DNA of 64,000 nucleotides from Dehalococcoides mccartyi CG5. GTDB taxonomy: Bacteria > Chloroflexota > Dehalococcoidia > Dehalococcoidales > Dehalococcoidaceae. Position 1 is the first letter of the stretch. Each line of letters begins with the position of its first letter. Below are positions 24,955 to 32,261 of this stretch, piece after piece. Under the pieces are notes generated by a model. The model was not told the origin of the DNA and did no database searches. It was given only the letters and a program-made list of their open reading frames with translations. The DNA lies in contig NZ_CP006951.1 in assembly GCF_000830885.1 (NCBI RefSeq), positions 124,001-188,000 of the forward strand, read 5' to 3'. A program made the translations under genes and the position numbers.

Positions 24955-26322
24955 ATGGATGAAAAAATAAACCGTCGTGATTTTGTTAAAGGTGCAGGAC
25001 TTGCATCGGCTGCAACCGTTGCCACCCTCATGGCAACAGCTTCAACTGTATCCGCTGAGGAGCTGGTTAATCCGGGCGGAAAAGCTATGGATGAAATGGG
25101 TAATGCTTCTATTAAGCGTGATTTACCGGAGAGTTTTTACAAAAGGATTGAAAACAAAGCTGGTTATATAGGAACTACCAGAGTGGTTGCTCCTACTCAG
25201 AGGCTTGATGCCCGCGAACATGGTTTTTCCCAGATAGTCAGGCGCGGTTCTACCGGTGACTGGTCGGGCGAATCCGGAGACTGGGGACCGATACTTTTAG
25301 CAGCTGTTCAGGAAAAAAAGAAACATGCAGCCGAGATTTCTCCTTTGGAAGCGGCTGATTATACCTGGAGTAATGCTTTCCAGATTGCCATGGACAGGTG
25401 GCATATTACCCTTGAACCGGGCAGGTATCAACAGGCACCCATAGCCGCCACCAAGGTTGAGCTTTCTCCCGAAGAAATGACTGCCAGAATAAAGAAGATT
25501 TGCCGCTGGTTTGGCTGTGAGCAGGTAGGTATCTGCGAAGTAACCGAAGATATGAAGCCTTTCTTCTATAGTGTAGGCAGAACCCGAGGTACTTATACTA
25601 CCGGTCACGCCAACTATGTGGATAACGGCCGTGAAATTCCTTGGCCTTATCCCTACAAATACTGCATTGTGATGGCAGATAAATGTGATACGGATACCCT
25701 GAATGCACTTACCGGGCCTCTGGTTGAAGCCAGTGCCAAGATAGCCTGTTCTCAATCAGATTTCGCCCCCCATTATCTGGAGTCCATTATCCGCTCACTT
25801 GGTCATGATGCCAAGGCCAATATCTTCAGCGATACTGATATTATGGATACTCCTTTTGCCGTCAAAGCCGGTCTTGGCGAACTGGGACGAAGCGGTTTGG
25901 TAATTTCGCCTTGGGGCGCCCAGATGAGAATCATGGAAGTCTTTACCAACCTGCCGCTAGTTCCGGATAAGCCCATAGATTTTGGTCTTCAGGAATTCTG
26001 CAAGGTTTGCAAGAAGTGTGCCGACAACTGTCCCGCCAGTGCTATTTCTATGGACGATGAACCCAGTGAAGTTGATACCGTAGTTAAATCTATCCGTTGG
26101 TTCCAGGATGGTAAAAAGTGTCTGGCTCAGAGACTGGCTTATGGCTGTTCCAAATGCCAGGGTGTATGCCCGTGGTCCAAACCGGACACTCTAATCCACG
26201 AGGTAGGACGCATGGTAGGCCAGAACCCGGCTTTTGCCCCGTTCTTGGTTAAGCTGGACGATTTCTTCTATAACAGATATCCTGAAGGACATGCCACTGG
26301 TGAATGGGCTCCCTGGAGATAG
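24955..26322 (+). CDS. rdhA: Reductive dehalogenase catalytic subunit RdhA
   Basis: The 455-residue corrinoid/iron-sulfur enzyme cleaves carbon-halogen bonds as terminal electron acceptor. It has a twin-arginine leader (NRRDFVKGAGLASAAT), so it is exported and sits on the outer face of the membrane. The C-terminal cluster motifs are complete: CKVCKKCADNCP and a second C-x8-C-x2-C-x3-CP set ending CSKCQGVCPW. The GELGRSGLVISPWG segment before them is characteristic. rdhB follows 48 bases later. The substrate cannot be predicted. Confidence 0.97.
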   Translation: MDEKINRRDFVKGAGLASAATVATLMATASTVSAEELVNPGGKAMDEMGNASIKRDLPESFYKRIENKAGYIGTTRVVAPTQRLDAREHGFSQIVRRGSTGDWSGESGDWGPILLAAVQEKKKHAAEISPLEAADYTWSNAFQIAMDRWHITLEPGRYQQAPIAATKVELSPEEMTARIKKICRWFGCEQVGICEVTEDMKPFFYSVGRTRGTYTTGHANYVDNGREIPWPYPYKYCIVMADKCDTDTLNALTGPLVEASAKIACSQSDFAPHYLESIIRSLGHDAKANIFSDTDIMDTPFAVKAGLGELGRSGLVISPWGAQMRIMEVFTNLPLVPDKPIDFGLQEFCKVCKKCADNCPASAISMDDEPSEVDTVVKSIRWFQDGKKCLAQRLAYGCSKCQGVCPWSKPDTLIHEVGRMVGQNPAFAPFLVKLDDFFYNRYPEGHATGEWAPWR

Positions 26323-26370
26323 ATAAAAGAGTCTGAATATCAAGGTATTTTTAAAAAAGGAGTTAGAGAT

Positions 26371-26658
26371 ATGACAGGAATTGTCTTTTTGTTTGGTCTG
26401 CTTTTAGGTATATTGGGTACCTGGTTATGGCATACCGCTAAAGAACGGAGTATAAAGCTTGCCTGGGTAGATTACCTCCTGATAGCTATATTTGTTTTGA
26501 TGGCTGGTGGCGGTATTTGGTTTGTTAATACCTTTACCGAAGAATCCGTGGCAAGTGCCGCCCGCAGTTCCGGGCTGATATTCGGCCTGCTGGCTCTGCT
26601 GGTGCTGGGTGTAACTTGGCAGCTTATCCGGCGCCGTAATCATAAATCAGGCATTTAA
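26371..26658 (+). CDS. rdhB: Reductive dehalogenase membrane anchor RdhB
   Basis: This 95-residue protein has three membrane helices and the typical anchor loop WFVNTFTEESVASAA between helices 2 and 3. It ends with a basic tail. It tethers the exported RdhA to the membrane. AAAGGAGTTAGAG is a strong ribosome site. It is transcribed with rdhA and a terminator follows. Confidence 0.95.
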   Translation: MTGIVFLFGLLLGILGTWLWHTAKERSIKLAWVDYLLIAIFVLMAGGGIWFVNTFTEESVASAARSSGLIFGLLALLVLGVTWQLIRRRNHKSGI

Positions 26659-26678
26659 CCGTTATTTAGCAACTAATA

Positions 26679-26717
26679 AAGAAGGGCAGGTGGTTATTAT
26701 GAACTCCTGCCCTTCTT
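26679..26717 (+). terminator. Terminator after rdhB
   Basis: A perfect 12-bp stem (26679-26690 with 26706-26717) has a 15-base loop. The T-run after it is short. Confidence 0.7.
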
Positions 26718-26769
26718 GGCATTTGGCAGAGGAAATTAGAACTTGTCTCGGGTAGTCTTGCGGGTAGAT

Positions 26770-26798
26770 TTGACATAAAAACCGAGATGTTATATTCT
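26770..26798 (+). promoter_or_regulatory. Predicted promoter of DEAD-box helicase gene
   Basis: TTGACA (26770-26775) and TATTCT (26793-26798) lie 17 bases apart. Transcription from here would give a leader of about 310 bases before the helicase ATG at 27114. Confidence 0.6.
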
Positions 26799-26875
26799 TA
26801 ATGGACTGCACAAGCAGGGCAACACAGATAAGAAAATATTGTAATTCGGGTTTGGCCCCAGTTTCACATAGGCCT

Positions 26876-26949
26876 AGCCCGGGCAGGGAAAAATCCCAGG
26901 GCTGGGTAGCTTTCAAACCGTCCTTTCAAAAGGACCGGCTCATCTACCC
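26876..26949 (+). other. Structured region in the helicase 5' leader
   Basis: Two consecutive nested hairpins can be drawn. AGCCC (26876-26880) pairs with GGGCT (26899-26903) around an inner GGG/CCC. GGGTAG (26904-26909) pairs with CTACCC (26944-26949) around GTCCTT/AAGGAC (26920-26925 with 26930-26935). No open reading frame explains the sequence. It may be a cis-regulatory leader. It matches no riboswitch class I recognise. Confidence 0.4.
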
Positions 26950-27113
26950 CCAGGTAATTACTTGCACTCCTATCTTCTGCATTCTACCTTTAAAACAGGG
27001 CAGGATAATGATGGGACATAAGATTTCCTATCTGGACAACAGTTAAAGAATAGCGGTTGTCTGACTGCTGGCAGAAGAAAAAATATGAGTGCAAAGCACT
27101 CAACAGGAGTTGT

Positions 27114-28799
27114 ATGTCTTTCGAATCTTTCAATTTTGATCCGGCTGTTATGGCTGGAGTCAGGGCCTGCGGCTATAAAGAGCCCACCCCCATTCAGGCA
27201 CAGGCTATTCCCCCCATTATGGCTGGACATGATGTTATCGGTCTGGCTCAGACCGGCACCGGTAAAACCGCTGCTTATGCCTTGCCCATTATTCAAAAAA
27301 TGCTTTCTACCCCCAGGGGACGGGTGCGTACTCTGGTAATTGCACCCACCAGGGAACTGGCTTGCCAGATTTCTGATAGTTTTCGTTCACTTGGCCAGCG
27401 CGCCCGTATACGGGAGTGCTCCATTTACGGCGGAGTGAATATGGACCAGCAAATTCGCCGCTTACGGAGCGGTGTAGACGTAGTAGTGGCTTGCCCCGGC
27501 AGGCTTCTGGATCACATATGGCGGGGAACTATTGATGTCTGCGGGGTGGAAACCCTGATAATAGACGAAGCTGACCGCATGTTTGACATGGGTTTCCAGC
27601 CGGATATCCAGAGCATTTTGAAGTGTCTGGTTCAGCCGCATCAAACCCTTTTATTTTCGGCAACCATGCCGCCGGAAGTCCGCAAGCTTACTCTGGAAAC
27701 TCAGACCAATCCGGTAACTGTACAGGTTGGTACCCAGTCTCCGGTAAGCAGTGTCAGCCATAGTGTTTATCCGGTGAAAAGTCACCAGAAAACCCCGTTA
27801 CTGCTTGAAATATTGAAAACGGTAGAAACCAAGTCAGTTCTGATATTTGCCCGCACCAAATATGGAGCGGAAAATCTGGCTGATGAAATATCCAAGGCCG
27901 GGTTTACTACAGCCTCCCTTCAGGGCAATCTTTCCCAAAACCGCCGTCATGCCGTTATGGAAGGGTTCCGCCGCGGGAATTTCAAAATTCTGGTAGCTAC
28001 CGATATTGCCGCCAGAGGTTTGGATATTGACCATATATCCCATGTAATAAATTACGATATGCCGGATTCCCCGGAAGACTATACTCACCGTATTGGCCGG
28101 ACAGGACGCTTTGACCGCACAGGACAGGCTTTCAGTCTGGTAACCGGACGTGACGGGGATATGGTAAGAGATATCCAGAGGCTTTTAAGCAGCCCCATTC
28201 AGCGTCTGCGGGTTGACGGGTTTGATTATGCTACGACCCGCAATGATGGACAGAACCAGTCACAGCGCAGGGATTTTGCACCCCGCCGGGGTTATTCCCA
28301 TGGCGGTTATAATCGCCCTGAAATGGCTGTAAATGAAACTTCACAAACGGATACTCCGTCTGAAATGCCGGTAAGCCCCGCAAGGCCTTTTAATCCCGGT
28401 TTCCGGCCCAGCCGTCCGGCAAATTCTGCTCCCCGTTTCCACAGGGAGGGGAACTTTGCCCCCCGTATGCAGAGCCACTCTTCTTTTGAGGGTACCTCTG
28501 CCCCAGCGGCCAGACCTGCAGCCCGGTATAATGACCGTCCTGCTTTTAGAAAAGAAAACAGTTTTCAAACTACCGAGGCGTCACGGCCTTCTTTTAGGAA
28601 GGAAACAGGGTTTACTCCCCGTGAGCATACTCAGGCTGATTTTGAAAATAGCGAACAGCCTTCAGGCAGGCGTCCTGCCCGGTTTAACGGGAAAGCTTCT
28701 TTTGCAGACCGCCCGGCACGTTCGGGGAATAAAGTGGGGAAACCGCCCTTCTTTAGGCGTTCAAAACCAGCTGTTTCAGAGAAAAACGAAACTTACTAG
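27114..28799 (+). CDS. DEAD-box RNA helicase
   Basis: The 561-residue helicase has all core motifs: Q motif (GYKEPTPIQ), I (AQTGTGKT), Ia (PTRELA), II (DEAD within IIDEADRMFD), III (SAT), IV-VI (LIFARTK, TDIAARGLDI, HRIGRTGR). The C-terminal 180 residues are rich in Arg, Pro, Phe and Ser with repeated RPA/FRKE units, a likely disordered RNA-binding tail. It remodels RNA or ribosome precursors. The start at 27114 follows AGGAG; an in-frame start at 27057 lacks one. A long structured leader suggests post-transcriptional control. Confidence 0.95.
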   Translation: MSFESFNFDPAVMAGVRACGYKEPTPIQAQAIPPIMAGHDVIGLAQTGTGKTAAYALPIIQKMLSTPRGRVRTLVIAPTRELACQISDSFRSLGQRARIRECSIYGGVNMDQQIRRLRSGVDVVVACPGRLLDHIWRGTIDVCGVETLIIDEADRMFDMGFQPDIQSILKCLVQPHQTLLFSATMPPEVRKLTLETQTNPVTVQVGTQSPVSSVSHSVYPVKSHQKTPLLLEILKTVETKSVLIFARTKYGAENLADEISKAGFTTASLQGNLSQNRRHAVMEGFRRGNFKILVATDIAARGLDIDHISHVINYDMPDSPEDYTHRIGRTGRFDRTGQAFSLVTGRDGDMVRDIQRLLSSPIQRLRVDGFDYATTRNDGQNQSQRRDFAPRRGYSHGGYNRPEMAVNETSQTDTPSEMPVSPARPFNPGFRPSRPANSAPRFHREGNFAPRMQSHSSFEGTSAPAARPAARYNDRPAFRKENSFQTTEASRPSFRKETGFTPREHTQADFENSEQPSGRRPARFNGKASFADRPARSGNKVGKPPFFRRSKPAVSEKNETY

Positions 28800-28808
28800 A
28801 ACTAAAAA

Positions 28809-28831
28809 GGGGAGTGCCGAAAGCACTCCCC
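28809..28831. terminator. Hairpin after helicase gene
   Basis: A 9-bp stem GGGGAGTGC/GCACTCCCC has a 5-base loop. The T-run is missing on the plus strand. It may act as a 3' stabiliser or weak terminator. Confidence 0.5.
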
Positions 28832-28967
28832 TCAGCTATTAGAGGCTATTTGACGGGCAGAATGTTGGGTGTTATATTAGCCTGATTAAACAGGTATTTG
28901 GCCGCAGGTTTTCCGTTTTGTTGTATTCTTTTGAGATAAAAGGTAATCGGTTTAAAGGAGTATAGCC

Positions 28968-29933
28968 TTGTCACTGACTGTGTTATGGGTAATTTTTGCC
29001 GTAATGGTACTTTGTATGATGGCACTGGATTTGGGTGTTTTCCACCGTCGTGCCCATGAAGTAAAGACCAAAGAAGCCCTTGTCTGGAGCGGTGTCTGGA
29101 TTGCATTAGCCCTTATATTTGGCGGGCTTGTGTATTCCAGTTTGGGTAGCGAAACCGGTCTTAATTATTTAAGCGGTTATATTATTGAGTTATCCCTTTC
29201 GGTAGATAATCTGTTTGTATTCATTATGATATTTTCTTACTTCTGTATTAAGCGGGAGTATCAGCACAAAGTTCTGTTCTGGGGTATTCTGGGGGCTATT
29301 ATTATGCGGGCTGTTTTTATTGCGGCCGGCATCACCCTTATAGAAAACCTGAGCTGGGTGTTGTACATATTCGGAGTTTTCCTTATTTATACCGGTATCA
29401 AGATGGTTAAAGATCAAAATAAAGAAATACACCCTGATAAAAATCCTCTGGTAAATTTTGTCTGCCGTATTTTGCCTATGACTAACAAACTGCATGGTGA
29501 CCATTTTTTTATAAAGGAAAATGGCCGGAAATTGGCTACCCCCCTTATTCTGGTGCTGGTTTCCATTGAGGCCATGGATCTGGTTTTTGCGGTAGATTCC
29601 ATACCGGCGGTTATGGCTATAACTTTAGACCCGTTTATAATCTTCACTTCCAATATCTTTGCGGTCATGGGCCTGAGGGCTATGTATATGGCACTTTCAG
29701 GGGTTATCCAGAAGCTGCACTATCTGCATTACGGTTTGGCAGCCATTCTGGCTTTCCTGGGTATTAAAATGCTGATAAGTGATTTTTTCCATATGCCGGT
29801 AACGGCTTCTTTAGGTGTGGTGGCTGTTATACTGGCTATATCGATAGCGGCTTCACTGCTTAAGCCTCCCAAGGAGATAAAGCCGGTAGAAGTGCCTCAC
29901 CCGGCGTGTCCTGTAGACGAAGGCGATAAGTAA
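28968..29933 (+). CDS. TerC family integral membrane protein
   Basis: The protein has 321 residues and about nine membrane helices. TerC hallmarks are visible: LDLGVFHRRAHEV near the N-terminus, ELSLSVDNLFVF with acidic metal-site residues, and AMDLVFAVDSIPAV in the second half. Members export manganese or help metal loading of exported proteins; tellurite resistance is the historical name. The TTG start follows AAAGGAGTATAG. It is monocistronic with a strong terminator. Which metal it moves is unknown. Confidence 0.93.
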   Translation: MSLTVLWVIFAVMVLCMMALDLGVFHRRAHEVKTKEALVWSGVWIALALIFGGLVYSSLGSETGLNYLSGYIIELSLSVDNLFVFIMIFSYFCIKREYQHKVLFWGILGAIIMRAVFIAAGITLIENLSWVLYIFGVFLIYTGIKMVKDQNKEIHPDKNPLVNFVCRILPMTNKLHGDHFFIKENGRKLATPLILVLVSIEAMDLVFAVDSIPAVMAITLDPFIIFTSNIFAVMGLRAMYMALSGVIQKLHYLHYGLAAILAFLGIKMLISDFFHMPVTASLGVVAVILAISIAASLLKPPKEIKPVEVPHPACPVDEGDK

Positions 29934-29940
29934 ACAACAG

Positions 29941-29966
29941 GGGGGCGTAAAGCCCCCTTTCTTTTT
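29941..29966 (+). terminator. Terminator after terC-like gene
   Basis: A GGGGGC/GCCCCC stem (29941-29946 with 29952-29957) is followed by a T-rich tail. Confidence 0.85.
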
Positions 29967-30113
29967 GCCCTTGATTTGTAAGCTAAGCGTTTATCCTGCC
30001 TGCGGGTATACTTTCCCTTAAATTCTGACCAATTAAAATGGCATAGCTATGCTCTTTTGGTGTATTTAAGCATTTGGTATGGGGGTGTGTGGAAAAGGTC
30101 TTAAAAAGGGGTT

Positions 30114-30962
30114 CTAGCCTGGCTGGTAGCCTTCGTTCTGGGCAATGCTGTCCAGATGGATGGAAACAGCGTCTTCTACTTCCGGCAGACACTCGCGCCC
30201 CAGCCGTCGTTCGTCAGTGGTCTTAATGTAGGTTTTGCACTTCTCACAGACATCTACCCGCTGGTAGGGGAACAGGGCAGAATAGAAGTGGCGGAGTTTT
30301 TCGGCATTAGCATTGGAGCAGTAGGCACATTTTATCCGCCGGTAATTCCACTGGGTGTGGCAGAGTGAGCAGAACAGGCGGCGGGCACCATTGTCCTTAT
30401 CCAGACAGGAATAGCGGGGGCTGGAGCCGCAGAAGGGGCAAGTATTTTTATCCCAGCCAAGCAAGTCTACTTGCGGCTGATAGTATTTGGCCTGAGCTGT
30501 TAAAAAGGGAGACACCAGATTGGTCACAAAGAAGAGCAGTGTTTCCGGATTGAAGCTGGTATTTTGGGTGAACTTGGCCAGATATTCCAGATTGTCTGAA
30601 AGCATGGCGGTGATGAAACCGGATAATCCGCCGGGGTGGTTCTCTATCAGTTTTAGCAGGGCAGGGGTGGGGAATTTCTCTCCGGCGGTCTGGGTAAAAG
30701 CACGCCCCAGTTTGAGCCCTGTCTGGTGGAAAAGTTCGGCGGAAGGTTCAAAGGGGATATCTTTCAGTATATATTCACCGGCAGCCAGCTTGGCTATGGC
30801 ATCTTCATCTGAAATAAGGGGAGCCGGCTCCTCTTGCGAGGAAGCCGACTCCTGAATGTCAAAGACCTTCTGGTACAGGGCAAGTATGGTTTCCAGTTCC
30901 GGCTGAGCGGCCCTGTATCTTTCAATTTCCGAATTGATACGCTCCAGCCGATTTGTATTCAT
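30114..30962 (-). CDS. fdhE: FdhE-like molybdoenzyme accessory protein
   Basis: The 282-residue protein matches FdhE, which helps formate-dehydrogenase-like enzymes mature before twin-arginine export. Four zinc/iron knuckles lie in the C-terminal half: CPFCGSSP, CSLCHTQW, CAYCSNA and CEKCKTYIK. It directly follows the NrfD-like gene and ends the omeA-omeB-fdhE operon. It probably acts on OmeA, the exported molybdopterin subunit, although OmeA is not thought to be a formate dehydrogenase. Confidence 0.9.
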   Translation of the reverse strand: MNTNRLERINSEIERYRAAQPELETILALYQKVFDIQESASSQEEPAPLISDEDAIAKLAAGEYILKDIPFEPSAELFHQTGLKLGRAFTQTAGEKFPTPALLKLIENHPGGLSGFITAMLSDNLEYLAKFTQNTSFNPETLLFFVTNLVSPFLTAQAKYYQPQVDLLGWDKNTCPFCGSSPRYSCLDKDNGARRLFCSLCHTQWNYRRIKCAYCSNANAEKLRHFYSALFPYQRVDVCEKCKTYIKTTDERRLGRECLPEVEDAVSIHLDSIAQNEGYQPG

Positions 30963-32174
30963 TTAGTCTGCCGGTATAACCGCAGGTGCTTTCTTGACCT
31001 GTTCAGGGGTAAGCCCCTTCATGTGGTCAGTATACAGCGGCAGGTACTTGGCACACAGGCGGAATACGTACATAGCCCCGGCAATCAGGCCGAAGGTAAA
31101 GACGAATTCCAGTATGTGCGGGAAATAGCTGCCTTCGCGGTTGGGAGCCTGAGAGATAACCAGGGTATTGATACGGTTAAGCACCACACCCATAATCATC
31201 AAACCGGTTGACCAGAGAAGGCCGCTGCGTGAACTGCGAATCTTCTTTATAAAGAGCAGTATCATGGGCAGTAACATGCCTATACCTACTTCAGCTACCC
31301 AGAGTACGGTATACCAGTCACCATTAAGGCCGGTGGCCAGGTTTCCGGTAATAGCGTAATCAACGCCGCGGGCTGCCAGATAAACCAGCATTATCCAGGC
31401 TATAATCAGCCCCAGTTTGGAAAGGATATCCATACGCAGGGTCATCTTCCATGAGCGGGACAGGATAACGGAGAAGTAAGTGAGCACTGATAAACCCAGA
31501 GCCATGGCAGACACCAGGAACAGGTGACCCATCAACGGGCCGTGCCAGAGGGGCTGCTGAGCCGGGTTAATCAGGAAAAGGGCACCCAGTGAAGACTGGT
31601 GGAGGAAGGAGAGCATAATGCCGAAGATAACCAGCGGGATGATAAAGGCATGCTGCAGGTTACCCAGCTTCTTCCAGCCAATACGTTCAAAGATATTGTT
31701 AGAGAACTCAAGATAGAGTACGGTCAGGTACATCATAACGCACCAGCCTACTTCGAACATGATGGACTCGTGATTCCACATCCAGATAGGATGAACAATC
31801 CGTATAGAGCGGGCGAGGTCAATCATGATACCGATAGCGCCGATGGTGTAGCACAATGCACCAATGAGAATGGCCGGCCTTACCAGGGGACGGAATTTCT
31901 CATAACCGAATATGTATACGATTGCGGCCATGGTGAAACCACCAGCAGCCGAGGCGATATATGCGCCTACGTCAAAGGCAACCCAAAGACCCCAGGGCCA
32001 GTTATCTGAAAGGTTGGTAATGGGACCCAGACCGTAAGCCAGTTTCAGGGCGGCTACGGTTAAGGCACCCAGACCAAGGATAATCTGGAGTAGTCCCCAT
32101 TTGCCGAATAAAGGCACATTGGGGTTGCCGGTCTGTTCGAGCTTGTTTACCCAGCCCTTGATGGCACTGAACAT
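30963..32174 (-). CDS. omeB: NrfD/PsrC-family membrane subunit OmeB
   Basis: This 403-residue integral membrane protein has about ten helices and belongs to the NrfD/PsrC quinone-site family. D. mccartyi lacks respiratory quinones, and the protein is reported as part of the organohalide respiration complex together with OmeA, Hup hydrogenase and RdhA/B. It may link the extracytoplasmic subunits or move protons; that part is inference. It lies 87 bases downstream of omeA. No iron-sulfur FdhB-like subunit lies between them, unlike most molybdoenzyme operons. Confidence 0.9.
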   Translation of the reverse strand: MFSAIKGWVNKLEQTGNPNVPLFGKWGLLQIILGLGALTVAALKLAYGLGPITNLSDNWPWGLWVAFDVGAYIASAAGGFTMAAIVYIFGYEKFRPLVRPAILIGALCYTIGAIGIMIDLARSIRIVHPIWMWNHESIMFEVGWCVMMYLTVLYLEFSNNIFERIGWKKLGNLQHAFIIPLVIFGIMLSFLHQSSLGALFLINPAQQPLWHGPLMGHLFLVSAMALGLSVLTYFSVILSRSWKMTLRMDILSKLGLIIAWIMLVYLAARGVDYAITGNLATGLNGDWYTVLWVAEVGIGMLLPMILLFIKKIRSSRSGLLWSTGLMIMGVVLNRINTLVISQAPNREGSYFPHILEFVFTFGLIAGAMYVFRLCAKYLPLYTDHMKGLTPEQVKKAPAVIPAD

Positions 32175-32261
32175 GCTCTAAAGCCCTCCCTTCCTGGAAG
32201 GAGAATTCCCTTCCGTATATGCAAGTTCGCCGTTTAATTTAGCATTTAGATACTTCATGAC

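Noticed and set aside
26876-26949. Known riboswitch class (cobalamin, SAM or other) before the helicase
   Set aside because: No conserved core such as the cobalamin-box was found, and the gene function does not fit. It is kept only as an unassigned structured leader.
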